Below are positions 1 through 10,960 of a stretch of DNA of 64,000 bases, in pieces (within the stretch, counting starts at the first letter, position 1; every line of letters begins with the position of its first letter). This DNA comes from Caenorhabditis remanei (taxonomy: Eukaryota > Nematoda > Chromadorea > Rhabditida > Rhabditidae): the NCBI RefSeq assembly GCF_010183535.1, contig NC_071330.1, forward strand, positions 13,993,717-14,057,716, read 5' to 3'. The notes below the pieces were generated by a model. The model was not told the DNA's origin, did not search any database, and saw nothing but the letters and a program-made list of their open reading frames with translations. A program made the position numbers and the translations under genes.

Positions 1-478
1 TTCTCACTTGGTCCCTTCGGTACCACGCAGTTCGGGACGAATGCATCAAAGATGTTACACAGCTCCTTTTTTTCCCTCTGAAAAACATATTTCTCAAAAA
101 AAAAAATTCAAAAATATTTCTTACGGTATGAGGCACGAACGATATTAAATACTTCGGTACCGCATACTTCACATCGTGGGTTAAGCTCCTGAAATATTTA
201 AAATGAGTCATGAGACTTGAACTTTCAAAATCATTTACCTGATCATAATGTTCCGCATCAACTTGTACATTTCAGGATCATCCAAGTTGCGAGTTGGGTG
301 AATGTTGGCTGCCCTACGTTCCAGGAAACGTTTTCGCAGTATCCATTCGACTGCACCCAATGGAAGCATACGGTGTTCACATACACGAGCTCATCCGCTT
401 TTTGCTCGAACTTGTAGAAGGGAATATTGTTCTCCACAAGTTTGTCCTCTCCCGGCCAATAATTAAGATTATGAAAAT
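1..478 (-). pseudogene. KDM6/UTX-like JmjC histone demethylase, partial and broken
   Basis: Family role: KDM6 proteins remove methyl groups from histone H3 lysine 27 using Fe(II) and 2-oxoglutarate. Three minus-strand exons are visible: 478-239, 188-125 and 77 to the edge, each with clean GT/AG borders. The first reads NLNYWPGED, then DELVYVNT, then FHWVQSNGYCENVSWNVG, matching the end of the JmjC barrel; the His before WVQ is the third iron ligand. The second reads NPRCEVCGTEVFNI, like the zinc-binding segment of UTX. Between SWNVG and AANIHPTRNLDDP the roughly 35-residue linker expected in KDM6 is missing and the frame changes, so this copy has an internal deletion. It runs off the left edge, and upstream exons are replaced by repeats. 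The family call is firm; non-function is inferred. Confidence -1.
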
Positions 479-544
479 CTGAAAGAGAATCTAATCAGCA
501 AAAAATCGATACACCATGTTAGAGACCCGGAGAAACTTTAGTGT

Positions 545-740
545 ACTCTTTCATAGACTTTGAAGAGATGTATCTCAAAAAGGGGCGGAGCTAGAAAAAA
601 GTTGTCAACTGATAAAATGTAGAAAATTTTAAGGGCTATATTTTTGTAGTTTACAACTTTTTAGTAGCTTTGTCCAACTTTGAGATACAAGCGTTCTAAG
701 AATAGAGGTGAAAGAGAGGAAGAGGAAGAGAGCACAGTGA
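545..740. repeat. Foldback repeat, GGGCGGAGCTA family (family P)
   Basis: One arm reads TCTCAAAAAGGGGCGGAGCT and the opposite arm is a decayed TAGCTCCGCCC...TTTGAGATAC. The arms enclose GTTGTCAACT and its complement, so the unit can fold on itself. It is followed by a purine-rich GAGAGAGG/AGACGCAGAGAAG-type tail. This family recurs across the window. Confidence -1.
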
Positions 741-884
741 AGCGAGAGTGTCTCACTGTCTGCGTTCCCTTTAGTTTTTGTGAATTATTGTGCTTTTAAG
801 CGTTTTTCTTTGTTTCTTCACTTTAAAACCAGTCAAAATTATGAAAATTAAAGTTTCTCAGTCATTTCCTTAATTTTCAGAATC

Positions 885-1200
885 CTGATTTTCAGACAGG
901 TGTAACTCAAAAATGGGCGGAGCTACAAAAAAGTTGTACATCACAAAAATTTTAAAAATTTTAAAAGCTACATTTTGTTAGTTGACGATTTTCAGGTTGC
1001 TGTGTCCAAATTTGAGATATACCAATTTGAAAAAAAAGTGTTACTAAAAACTTTTCAACAGCTTTAACTTTTTAAATTTTTAACATTTTTCAAAAATTCA
1101 AATAAAATATTGTAGCTCTTAAAATTCTCTATTTTTGGTAATTAAAAACTTTTCATTAGCTCCGCCCCTTCTTGGAATACACCTCTTCAAAGTCAGGGTG
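885..1200. repeat. Family P foldback repeat
   Basis: Left arm AAAAATGGGCGGAGCTAC near 911; right arm TAGCTCCGCCCCTTCTTGG near 1158. A central stretch ATTTTGTTAGTTGAC separates two half-hairpins. Confidence -1.
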
Positions 1201-1261
1201 TCTCGTTTCTCGGCGTTTCTCTCTACTTTATGGATTGTAACCTATAAAATTTTAATTTCTT

Positions 1262-1660
1262 ACCTCCAGAATCTTCCGAAACATTGAGAAATTAAAAAAA
1301 AAAAGCAATAAATACTAGAATTCAATAAAAATAGGAAGACGATTGGTCGACGAGCCATTCAGTAGGCTATCATGAACACATATTGATGGAAATGAAGGGG
1401 GCAAGGAGGACACAGAGAGAGAAGACGCTTGGGGTCTGTGGAGGTGTGGGGGGGGGGGGGGGGGTGTCCGGGAAGGGTGTACTTAATGTATTATGTTATC
1501 GGAGTGTCCCCCGGCACCTGCTGCTAGAGAGACATAGAGAAAGAGACACATCTTTCCCAACCATCTGCCTTTCTTTCTCTTCCTGGGGCCGTCCTGGCCA
1601 AATGCGTCGTAGGCGCACCAGACTACATGTTTTATATATGTAATTGAGAATGAGAATGAT
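1262..1660 (+). repeat. Dispersed repeat, GCCATTCAGTAGGCTATC family (family G)
   Basis: First of about 17 copies. In order it has TTACCTCCAGAATC (on the minus strand an exon-like end with GTAAG donor), AATACTAGAATTCAATAAAAA, GACGATTGGTCGACGAG, GCCATTCAGTAGGCTATC, then a GTGTCTCTGTGT-rich tail. This copy carries a 17-base G run at 1448-1464. No intact ORF is supported. Confidence -1.
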
Positions 1661-1689
1661 AATCTCAGGTGTCTGGAAAGGGTCTACGG

Positions 1690-1889
1690 CAGAGTTGCAT
1701 GGAATTCCGACTTCCGACTTCCGACTTCCGACTTCCGGGCAATTTTTCCATTCCGACTTCCGACTTCCGACTTCCGGATAAGGAAAATCGCTTCCGACTT
1801 CCGACTTCCGACTTCCGGATAAGGAAATTCACTTCCGACTTCCGACTTCCGACTTCCGGATAAGAAAATTTCACTTCCATGCAACTCTG
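1690..1889. mobile_element. hAT-like non-autonomous element with TTCCGAC heptamer arrays
   Basis: Inverted ends CAGAGTTGCATGGAA and TTCCATGCAACTCTG flank a 200-bp body of CTTCCGA heptamers. The exact 8-bp duplication GTCTACGG lies at 1682-1689 and 1890-1897. A CAGAG end with an 8-bp duplication is the hAT signature. It has no coding capacity. Confidence -1.
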
Positions 1890-2029
1890 GTCTACGGTAA
1901 ATCATCAGAGAAGTTTATTCAAATGTTAGTTACATATTAGAGATAAACTTTACAAATTAGAAATAGGCCAATATTTATTCTCTCACATTCCATAGGTAAT
2001 CGTTTTGTGAAATGAAAGACTGCGCTCTT

Positions 2030-2800
2030 CAATACATTCGAATAGCCTTAAAAACATTTAATTTCAAAAGTGATGGAATACATCGAGGAGAGAACTTACA
2101 AGCTCAATTTTGCTTTTGACTTCAATTCTTTGGATACGCGAACGATTTTTAAACATCGTCAATTGTTCCCACTGTGCAGACTTGCAAGGTCGACCACGCT
2201 TCGAAGCCTTCTTGATATCTTGCGGAGGCGTATTCTGAAAAATATGAAAATGGGTTCGCTTTTTATTTAAAGCTTTTTTTTTACTTACTTTTCTAGCCGA
2301 TTGGTGACCATTTCCATTATTTCAATTGAAGCTGCAGTTGATATCATTAACGCTGTTGGATTGGAAAAAAACTAGGAATCCGTACCGTTTTCTGAAAAAT
2401 TTGAAGAGTTTCGGTTAAATATTGTTTTCTTTTTAATCTCATGATGATTTTCTCTGCAAAACCTATCAATAGTAAAATACATTCCATGTTAGGAGACGCA
2501 GAGAAATTTTTGTTGCGCCAGGATGACGCAACTATCAGATATTGGATGAGAACCGCTGACAAATCAATGAATCATGTTTGCGCCCGACCCTTATCTCTCG
2601 GACAGATATCAAGAAAGTTTCGAAGCGTGGTCGACCTTGCAAGTCTGCACAGTGGAAACCATTGACGATGTTTAGAAGTCATATTCAAAATTGAAGTCAT
2701 AAGCAAAATCGAGCCTGTGAGTTCTCGATGTATTCTATCACTTTTGAAATTACATGTTTTTAAAGCTATTCGAATGTATTGGAAAGCGCACCCACCAAAG
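2030..2800. repeat. Inverted pair of about 200-bp copies
   Basis: The stretch near 2030-2230 (CAATACATTCGAATAGCC through GGTCGACCACGCTTCGAA) recurs in reverse complement near 2600-2790. The spacer (2440-2600) contains AAATCAATGAATCATG and GTTTGCGCCCGAC, which also occur at 59.32 kb in the retroelement-like coding tail. The open frames here follow the repeats and I do not call them genes. Confidence -1.
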
Positions 2801-2984
2801 TTGTCATCGTTATGAAAGAATTGACTATTTGGAATAAAAGTGTTTATCCCTAATATGCAACTGCCACTTGAAGAAACGTCTCTAATGCAGAATGCACATA
2901 TTTCATAATTTACCGTAGACCCATTCTCAGTTACATGTATAAACCTTTGTAGTCTGGTGCGGAAGAGAAGGTTGTGTCTTTTTT

Positions 2985-3220
2985 TCTCCATTCGTTTACC
3001 TCCTTCTCGCTGCCAGTCCGATAACATAATACATTCCGTACACCTTCTCTGTCCCTCCATTTCCATCAGTTATGTATTCATGATAGCCTACTGAATGGCT
3101 CGTCGACCAATTGTCTCCTTATTTTTATTGAATTCTAGTATTTATTGCTTTATTTTACATTTCTCAATGTTTTGGTGGATTCTGGAGGTAAGCAATAAGG
3201 TCTTATAGCTAAAAATCCAT
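2985..3220 (-). repeat. Family G repeat, inverted copy
   Basis: Reads GATAGCCTACTGAATGGC on the plus strand, and ends in GATTCTGGAG followed by GTAAGC. Confidence -1.
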
Positions 3221-3479
3221 AGTAGAGCCTGTTGTAGTCTCCATTATTCTGGCGGTATAAAAGAGATGCTTCCGTGGTAAGTTTATCGGCATAATAATGG
3301 TTACCCTCTATTGCAATGGCTCGACCAAAAAGTCCCCAAGGAAATACTGATCGTATGGTCAATTTTCGTTTGGAACACCTTGGTCCCGTACCGGTGCGGT
3401 TTGTGCACCGGCGGGGCCGGGTTGATTGTGTCTTAAGATTCCATAATTTAAGGTAAGGGTGGTTTTCTTTGGGGCTGGT

Positions 3480-3660
3480 ATAATCAGTTTTTTATTCTTC
3501 AGGCCATCACAGTGCTTTTTTCTCGTCGCCATCCAATTCGTGACGTATCACCCCATTCCAATTTCCCCCATTTCTTCTTAATTTTGCCCCTTGTTTCTAC
3601 TTACCTAATAAACTTAATATTCCACTACCACTGAATACATATCCACAGGTGCAACAACTT
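3480..3660 (+). repeat. Solitary LTR-like unit
   Basis: Matches the units at 59.6-60.4 kb: CATCCAATTCGTGACGTATC, then CTAATAAACTTAATATTC (polyadenylation-like AATAAA), then CCACAGGTGCAACAA. It abuts the following family P repeat without a gap. Confidence -1.
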
Positions 3661-4275
3661 TGAAGAGGTGTATCTCAAAAAGGGGCGAAGCTAGAAAAAA
3701 ATTGTCAACTGATAAAATGTAGAAAATTTTAAGTGCAATATTTTTTTAGTTAACAACTTTTTGGTAGCTCTTTCCACTTTTGAGATACAAGCGTTCTAAG
3801 ATTAGAGGTGAGAGATAGGGTTAGGAGACGCAGAGAAGCCTTGAAGAGGTGTATCTCAAAAAGTGGGCGGAGCTAAAAAAAAGTTATCAATTACAAAAAT
3901 GTAGAGAACTTTAAGGGCTACATTTTTAAAGTTGACAACTTTTTAGCAGACTTGTCAAAAATCGGGCCGGCCCGGGCCAAAATTTTTCCTGATTTCAAAA
4001 AATGGGAACCCGTTTTTACCAAATTTTATTTGAAATTTTTCGAAAAAATGGAGTAAAAATGCATAAATATTCACATTTTTTCTAAAATTTCAAAAAATTT
4101 CCAAAAAAAAATCAAAAACTCAACATGTTTCAAAAGAGCCTGGCCGGGCCGGGCCGACATTTTTCCTGAGTTCGGCCCGCCGGGCCGGGCCGGGCCAAAA
4201 TTTTTCCTGATTTCGGCCCGGCCCGGCCCGGCCCGTGACAAGTCTGCTTTTTAGTAGTTCCGCCCACTTTTGAGC
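3655..4275. repeat. Family P foldback repeats, two units, one interrupted
   Basis: The unit at 3655-3790 is complete. The second starts near 3840 and is split by the 3947-4246 element inside its central GACAACTTTTTAGTAG segment, resuming at 4247. Confidence -1.
3947..4246. mobile_element. hAT-like element rich in GGGCCGGGCC
   Basis: Ends CAGACTTGTCA and TGACAAGTCTG are inverted. The exact 8-bp duplication CTTTTTAG is at 3939-3946 and 4247-4254. The 300-bp body is made of GGGCCGG repeats and AT-rich spacer. It is nested in a family P repeat, so it is the younger insertion. Confidence -1.
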
Positions 4276-4369
4276 TATCAACGATCATCGACCGACTGGC
4301 GCACCTCTGACGTGTTTTAACATTTTAGGTGTATTTTTAGCTATTTTATACTTAAAATCTTATTCCTAT

Positions 4370-4690
4370 TATTCCTTACATCAGAATCTTTCAAGACATT
4401 AGAGAAACTTTAAATAAAAGTGATAAATATTAGAATACAATAAAAATAAGGAGACGACAGGCCGACAGTAGGCTATCATGAATACATAACTGACGGAGAA
4501 ATGGAAAATGGGGAAGGAGAGGAGGGGGTGTCTGGGAAAGGTGCACGGAATGTATGTGTTATCGGAATGACCCTTGGCACCGGCTGGCAGAGAGACAGAG
4601 AGAAAGAGACACAACGTTCCCAACCATCCGGCCTAACGCGTCGTAGGCGCGCTAGACAACATGTTTTGTATATGTAATTGAGAATGAGAA
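4370..4690 (+). repeat. Family G repeat
   Basis: Carries AATAAAAATAAGGAGACGAC and CAGTAGGCTATCATGAAT, then AGAGAAAGAGACACAACG. The donor-like motif is mutated here (CTTACATCAG). Confidence -1.
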
Positions 4691-4848
4691 TCTCCAAAAA
4701 AGTCGACCTCGATAGATTTTCCCCATTTTGACCCATTGTTACTAATTTTGAGACTAATAGATTTTTCGAAGCCACGGCCACTTTTTCCTTGGAACATGTT
4801 TGAGAAGAGTTACAATGATTAATTATAATTTATTTATTACATATTAAA

Positions 4849-5858
4849 TTAATATTTGTTCCAAAACGAATCCAAGGTAAGCATCGATCCAACTGGGTCC
4901 TCACTGTCCAAAAACGGCTTTATAAACTGAAAGAAAGAAATAAAGGCCTGAAGGCTAAGATGACAACTTACTTTTTTTGGCATGTTCGTAATCCGCTTTC
5001 ATTTTTTTTGACTCATTCATAGCTCTTGTTCTGATCCGCAGCCTGTGGGACTTGGTTCAGGACTCTGATCTTCTCGTCTGGCTTTACTTTCGCTATTTCT
5101 TCACGCGAATAAAGATTTGTATCGATATCGAAAACCTTGAAAGCTCCACTTATAACTGTGACTGGAGCTTTTGTCACATTTTTTTCAAACTCCGGTGACA
5201 GCGCTTGTTCTTTGTCCTTGACTATAAGAACAGGGCAGGCTCGGCGGCATTTGTCTTTCTCCTCCGTGTTTGGTGAACCATCACTATAAAAAACTGTTTC
5301 TTCTTCGAACAATTTTTTGTCTGGATTCGGACGTTTCAGCTCCTCCAATGTTTTAAACACAGTATTTATGCGGGTCCGAGCCCATTCAGCGGCGTATTTC
5401 AATACGCCTATTGATGAGATGTTGTGAGAATGATACATTGGGCCGGTTAATGAGATCCTTGGAGGCCGGGGGAGAGGTTCATCTTCTGTGTTGCAATGCT
5501 TCTCTTCTTCATGTTCTTCATGTTCTTCATGATCTTTTTCTTTTTCTTTTTCAAACGAGACCACTTCCGTGCAGAGCTTCTTCAAGTATTCCGTACAACG
5601 ACGGTAGTCATCTTGAGCTGGGAACTGTGTTTCCAAATTGATAGCACGTCGCATGTAGTGGGAATTGATACCCTTCTGAATATAAAACATTATTTTCACC
5701 GGTTTTTATGTATTTTAAACGCACCATCCGCTCCTTAATAATATTCTCCACTCTGGCTTCTTTTTTCATGTCATTTTCTGTCTCTTCCGCATGAATGCTC
5801 ATCAATTTGCGGGTGATTAACCAGTTCCTAGAGTGTTTGCCGGAGTTCTCTCTTCTTT
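4849..5858 (-). pseudogene. Unrecognised acidic protein gene, several exons, frame breaks near the 3' end
   Basis: Function not recognised. Exons 5858-5725 and 5675-4972 join in phase across a 49-base intron (donor GTGCGT, acceptor TATTCAG). They encode NSGKHSRNWLITRKL, then a Lys/Glu stretch with three EEH-type repeats, then PLPRPPRISLTGPMYHS and a charged tail. In frame the ORF stops at 5013 (NKSYE). A third exon, 4926-4849, reads FIKPFLDSEDPVG to DSFWNKY with a good acceptor. It is reached only if the frame shifts near 5020 and if the seven-A run at 4972-4978 is one base shorter. The 5' exon with the start codon is not visible. Clean splicing argues it was recently a real gene; a decayed copy or assembly errors both fit. 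Confidence -1.
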
Positions 5859-5859
5859 C

Positions 5860-6160
5860 TGCAAATCAAAGTAATTTGGATTCCATATTCAAATGTACTT
5901 AATAACTTAACATGTCTAAATAAATATGAGCATTCCTGTTATAATAATCATAATTGTCATTTGACGGGCCTTTTTATACACCCCAAATATATTTGTCAAG
6001 TGTTTTTTATTACTAAATTCATTGTAGGACTACATAATTTTGTTAATTCACTTGAATTATAGCTTAAAACAGCCCGAAAACTAATTTTTCAATAATTAAT
6101 TTTTTTTAACACGTCTTTCGGGAAAAAGCAGAGAAACGAGTGTTTGCGCTCTCTCATAGA
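5860..6160. other. No recognisable feature
   Basis: AT-rich stretch upstream of the 4.85-5.86 kb gene, where its first exon would be expected. I see no ORF, hairpin or clear repeat unit. Confidence -1.
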
Positions 6161-6164
6161 ATTT

Positions 6165-6830
6165 GAAGAGGTGTATCTCAAAAAGGGGCAAGGCTAAAAA
6201 TAAGTTGTCTACTAATAAAATGTAGAGAATTTTAAATGCTGTATTTTTGTAGTTGACAACTTTTTAGTAGCCCCGCCCACTTTTGAGATACAAGGGTTCT
6301 AAGGTTAGAGGTGACAGAGAGGGAGAGGAAGAGAGCGCAGAGAAGCGAGAGTGTCTGACTGTCTGCGTTCTCTTCAGTCTTTGTGAGCTATTGTGTTTTT
6401 GAGCCTTTTTCTTTATTATTCCGTTTCAAAATCAGTCGAAATTCTAAAAATTAAGGTTTCTAAGTCATTTACCTTTATTTTCAAGATCTTGATTTTCAAC
6501 CAGGCGTATCTCAAAAATGGGCGGAGCTACAAAAAAGTTGTCAATTACAAAAATTTTAAAAATTTTAAGAGCTACATTTTGTTAGTTGACAATTTTCAGG
6601 TTGCTCTGTCCAAATTTGAGATATACCAATTTGGAAAAAAAGTGTTACTAAAATTTTTTCGAGAACTATAACTTTTTAAATGTTTAATTTTTTTTAATTC
6701 AGGATGTATTTTGTAGCTCTTAAAATTTTCCACATTTTATTAGTTAAAAACTCTTCACTAGCTCCGCCCCTTCTTGGGATACACCTCTTGAAAGTCAGAG
6801 TGTCACGTTTCTCTGCGTTTCTCTCAAAAA
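6165..6830. repeat. Family P repeats, two units
   Basis: First unit about 6165-6310, second about 6495-6795, separated by GCGAGAGTGTCTGACTGTC and an AT-rich spacer. Same order as at 545-1200 and 19365-20015, so a roughly 650-bp compound unit is dispersed. Confidence -1.
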
Positions 6831-6869
6831 AAGAGAAAATAGATGAGTTTTATTGATTTTTAGCGCCAA

Positions 6870-7240
6870 AAATCTCATTCCTTACCTTCAGAGTCTTCAG
6901 AGTCTTCAGAAACCTCGAGAAACTTTAAATAAAAAAGGAATAAATATTAGAATTCAATAAAAATAAGGAGACGATTGGTCGACGAGCCATTCAGTAGGCT
7001 ATCATGAATACATTCTGATGGGTGTCTGGGGAGAGGTGGGGGGGGGGGGGGGGGGTGTCCGGGAAGGGTGCACACGTAATGTATTATGTTATCGGACTGG
7101 CAGCGAGAAGAAGGCAAACAGAGAGTAAGAGAGAGACACCCTCCCAAACCTTCAATTACCACCTTCTCTTCCTTCCTGGCCTAACACGCAGAAGGCGCAC
7201 CAGACTATATACTTTATATATGTATGTAGTTGAGAATGAG
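6870..7240 (+). repeat. Family G repeat with 18-base G run
   Basis: Hairpin-like ATTTTTAGCGCCAAAAATC opens the copy near 6857. The GAGTCTTCA motif is doubled (6893-6910). The G run is at 7038-7055. Confidence -1.
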
Positions 7241-7489
7241 AAGCTGCCACTAATAATCTTTTTGATGAATTCAAATTTATTTTACAGTGAAAGAGTGAAG
7301 CAGTGAAGCAGTGATGAACAAACAAAATTGTCAAAAAGTCCTTCATCGAGATCACGTTTTTCTTCAAATTGAGCTCTCTGTATAGATCCTGGCTCGTCGG
7401 CATGTCTTCAAGCAGTTAGAGCACAGTTGCATTTAACACTGAAATGTTTTCTAGAAAGGTTGCCAGCAACTGGAGAGACCGCAAACTTG

Positions 7490-8065
7490 CTTTATTCAGA
7501 ATAGCATATTGGAGTTCAGATGGGATTGGGGACATACAAGTAGGAATATTAGGATGAGAACAATTGAAAGAAAAACGGAAAGCTGAAAAAATCTAAATAA
7601 AAATTATTGGCGAATGGTGAAAAACATTTAGTTGGGTGTGAGAGTTTTAGAAAGCTTTAGGATCATAGAACGACGCGAATAAAAACGACAACCGTCAAAC
7701 GATGCAATGAGTTGTAAAGAGATCATTTATTCATGATTCCAAGGCAGTTTCTCTGAAAAGATGATCAATGACTGGAGTGGTTGTCTTCTCTTCTTTTTCG
7801 AGTGTCATTTTTGGAAGCATAGTCGAAATATCCGCAACTTAGAATCTGTCGATTTGCCAATTGTGGTTTCAGGGGACGCTGAAAAGTGATCAGTAGAAAA
7901 ATACGTAAAAAATTATTGCACATTTTGCATAGTATAGTTTTAGATTTTTTCCAGCAGTTTCTGATGGTGTAAGGTTTCAAGACTTTTCGCTTTCTACGAA
8001 CACCGCTTCTTGGACAAAGTTTGGAATGCCAAAATTTCGACGGTAAAATTCTCCGACCGGATATC
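7490..8065 (-). pseudogene. Unrecognised gene remnant (minus), 3' end shared with 9.26 kb
   Basis: The stretch 8065-7945 is open and Lys/Arg-rich. A later exon starts after acceptor ACTTTTCAG near 7878 and is open in more than one frame to about 7760. Downstream on the minus strand, GAATAAAGCAAGTTTGCGG near 7495 contains a polyadenylation signal and matches the sequence near 9260. I cannot fix one reading frame or a start, so this is recorded only as a likely decayed gene. Confidence -1.
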
Positions 8066-8284
8066 AACTGATTTGATCTCTGACATCTCGAGGAAAGCTG
8101 ATACTGGAAATTCGGTCGAAATCGTCAGTTTTCAGTAATTTCCAAACACTTCTCAGCACTTAAAACGCATTTTTGCTTAAAAAATTTCTCATCTGGCGTG
8201 TCTTCGGCGTGTTTTGTTAAAACTCAAGGTTATAGACCTACATACCCCTCGTGTGACTATATTTATCTGGCGTACCTTCAAGAC

Positions 8285-8770
8285 TTTTTAGTTTTCAGCA
8301 TTTCAGTGAATCCTCCGAAACATCGAGAAACTTCAAATAAAAGCAATAAATGTTAGAATTCAAATAAAATAGGGAGACGATTTGTCGACAAGCCATTCAG
8401 TAGGCTATCTCAATACACACTGATGGAGAAATGTGGGGGAAGGAGGGAGAGAAACAGGTGTATCCGTGTCTTTTCGTGTCTCTCGGTGTGTCCAGCTGTG
8501 ACCTTTCTCTTTTTTCGAATAAATATATCCCTAGCAGCTAGCCGGGACATTACATATCCATGTGTCATAAGAAAAACCATGTTATCGAAATGTCCCGCTG
8601 ACAGAAATCATCGGAATGGTGCCCGGCGATTGCGAAAAAGCTATGACGATACTCAGGCAAATAGAGATGCACCAGAGCTGTGCGGAACTCATTTTGGAGG
8701 GATATTACATATCAACAGCATGTAATCATTAGAACACTACTCATGCCATTGGAATGACACCCGGCGTCAG
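8285..8770 (+). repeat. Family G repeat, long copy
   Basis: Contains AAGCCATTCAGTAGGCTATC near 8390, then GTGACCTTTCTC, GCTAGCCGGGACATTACATA, and a second AGCATGTAATCATTAGAAC segment. The donor-like motif is lost. Confidence -1.
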
Positions 8771-9023
8771 CTGAAAGAGGTATTTCCTCCTTTTATAGAG
8801 AAGGAGTAGAATTATCGTTTGGAGGATGTTGCTCGTTAAAAACAGGTTCAAGGTCAGCCCCTACCGCACTTGCTGTCGAGCTCTTTGTAGAATACACTGC
8901 TATATTAGAGAAGCCGCTATTTTAGCAAGTTTGTTTATTGTTATTCACTATTTTTTTAAATGTATATTGTACTCTTGTACATGTTTTTCTCACATTATCA
9001 TTCCCCCGCATTCAATTGTTTAG

Positions 9024-9128
9024 ATGACTCAGACACCTCGTGGCTCGCTTGTTTCCAGAAGGCCTTTTCTAAGTCTCCTCATTTTCCTCACTATCTCTCT
9101 AGCTCCCCTCCTACAGTCCCATGCATAA
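9024..9128 (+). CDS. Short ORF with a signal-peptide-like sequence (very tentative)
   Basis: Thirty-four codons start directly after CAATTGTTTAG and end at TAA. The product has a basic start and a strongly hydrophobic core (FLSLLIFLTISLAPLL), like a secretion signal, but nothing follows it in frame. It could be a first exon whose continuation is lost, or chance. The surrounding 8840-9190 shows no other support. Confidence -1.
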   Translation: MTQTPRGSLVSRRPFLSLLIFLTISLAPLLQSHA

Positions 9129-9259
9129 AAGCGCCGTCCCACTGCCCCCGGCACGAGGAAAGTGAGGTCTGGTGTCTCCACTCTCTCATAAATAGAGCGC
9201 AGTTGCATTTAACACAGAATTTTTTTTTTCGCTGAAACTGATAAAGTTGTCCGCAAACT

Positions 9260-9532
9260 TGTTTTATTCTTACTAAAAGTATTTTGGAGTTCAGAGGATG
9301 AATTAATTGAAAAAAGAAATCAAAATTAAATTAAATTATCAGTTCCTCTTCTTTGTGAACATCCCAGTTTGTAGATGACTTCGGATAAATCGGGGGTTCA
9401 CTACTAAGCTTTTGAATTGAAAGCGTTTTGGAGCACTTCAAAATTCCCAAAGTTGTTGAAAATGACATCGAATCCTTGGCTTACATCCTTAAAAGGTTTG
9501 AAGAGAAGATTGGGATCCGTAACTTGTTCCAT
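9260..9532 (-). pseudogene. Unrecognised gene remnant (minus)
   Basis: An ATG at 9532 follows acceptor GAGTTTCAG directly, so this may be a first coding exon. It encodes 42 residues (MEQVTDPNLLFKPF start) and stops at 9404. A different frame then reads SSEPPIYPKSSTNWDV and KEEEL, suggesting a frame break. The polyadenylation-like AATAAA and CAAGTTTGCGG near 9250-9265 match the 7.49 kb remnant, so the two are probably paralogues. The family is not recognised. Confidence -1.
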
Positions 9533-9599
9533 CTGAAACTCACAATATTCACATTCTCGCAAAACTAGAACAATTCAAAATTTTCATGAATGTTAAAGG

Positions 9600-10060
9600 A
9601 AATTTATAACTTCGAAACAAGTATTTTTGATCTGGCGCACGTTTTACGCGTTATAGTTTAAAAAATACATTCAAAATATATAAAATCGGGCGGTATTTAT
9701 TGAAAAAATGAGCAGAAATCGTTGAAAATTGAGTTTTACTCTGAAAATGGCTTAAAAATGCTGTTTTCAATCGGAAAAATGCGAAATTTGGCTGAAAATT
9801 TTGATTTTTCAGCTGTTATAGACGTTAAATCACATATTTTCTAAATAATTTACGGAAAACTGGCACCGTTTGAATTGAGGGCAAAATGTATTGTTATATT
9901 TTCAATTTTTGAATATGGCGCACTTTTGGCGCGTTATTTAGCGCTGATTGGCTTGAAATCTTAGATTTTGATGGAAATTCGGTCAAAAATTGTCAATTGT
10001 TTGCCATTTTCCAGAAAACTGGCTGAAAAACATTTTAATTCATAATTCTGCCTTGTTTAT
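9600..10060. repeat. Dispersed repeat, CTGGCGCACCTTTGACGCG family (family C)
   Basis: Two copies of the motif (near 9627 and 9916, the second GGCGCACTTTTGGCGCG) sit in AT-rich spacer with GAAAAATGCGAAATTTGGCTG. The motif recurs in both orientations through the window. Confidence -1.
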
Positions 10061-10215
10061 ACCCGAATTCCCGGGTTGGGTTTTAAACAATTATTTTTGA
10101 AATTTTATCAATTTTTTATCAAAAATGTGAACATTTTTCAAAAAAAAAGTTAACTTTGAACTTTGGCGCCAAGTACCCGGGCCTTCGGAAAAGTATGTTA
10201 ATAACGAAGACTTAC

Positions 10216-10346
10216 TCAACTCCTCTGAAATTTCGGTCAAAGTTGACGATGAACAACGATTTGAGTTCTGCCGGCTTCAGGAATGTTGTTCGTTCATTCG
10301 TTGGAAATCGCACTCCCATTCCTTCAAAACCAGTCATGTGTTGCTG
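10216..10346 (-). pseudogene. Copy of the 16352-16482 exon
   Basis: Acceptor TTTTCAG and donor GTAAGT are both kept, and the reading frame (FEGMGVRFPTNERTTF...) is open. No partner exon follows on this strand, so it is probably a stranded duplicate. Confidence -1.
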
Positions 10347-10539
10347 CTGAAAATGATTCAAAGTTTTAGATTTCATTGGAAGAGCCGAGTTTTACTCTGA
10401 AAATAGCTCAAAAATGCTGTTTTCAATTGAAAAATGCAAAATTTGGCTGAAAATTTTTGTTTTTCAGCTGCGCACCTTTGACGCGTTTTCAATTTCAATA
10501 AGTTATTTTTCTTGCGATTACGAAATAGGTGGTTTGAAA

Positions 10540-10960
10540 CCAATTTTATTGATTTTTAGCTATAAAAATCTCATTCCTTACCTTCAGAATCCTTCAAAAC
10601 ATCGAAAAACATAAAAAAATAAATAAATATTAGAATTTACAAAAAATAGGGAGACGATTGGTCGACAAGCCATTCAGTAGGCTATCTTGACACAGAATGA
10701 TGGAAAAATGTAGGGAGAGGAGAGAGGGGTGTCTTTGTGTCTGTGTCTCCGTGTGACCTTTCTCACGTTTTGAATCTAAACATACTCCTGCCAGATAGTC
10801 AGCCGGTGGGATATTACATATCACATATCATACATCAAAGGGTAAGAGTGACCGTTTACACATTATGGGGCGGGGAGGGGTGTCTCTCTATGTCTTTTTG
10901 TTTATGTGGCTTCTCCCTATTCTAATCGCTTTTAATGGTAGGTGTCATGCCGATTTAATG
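10540..10960 (+). repeat. Family G repeat
   Basis: Opens with GATTTTTAGCTATAAAAATC, a perfect-stem hairpin candidate, then CTTACCTTCAGAATCC. The tail has two G-rich blocks and GTTTACACATTATGGGGCG. Confidence -1.

Noticed and set aside
1665..1905. Open frames with Lys-Ser-Glu-Val-Gly-type repeats
   Set aside because: They are translations of the TTCCGAC heptamer array (7-bp period keeps all frames open), not genes; the same applies at 31.5, 35.6-36.1 and 60.4-60.9 kb.
2572..3066. 164-codon minus-strand ORF
   Set aside because: It spans the inverted repeat at 2.6-2.8 kb and runs towards the family G repeat that starts near 2985; its start and end are set by repeats.
1262..3220. Family G as spliced-leader RNA genes
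   Set aside because: The GTAAG after a short block recalls SL RNA, but there is no 22-base leader, no clear Sm site and no promoter element I can recognise.
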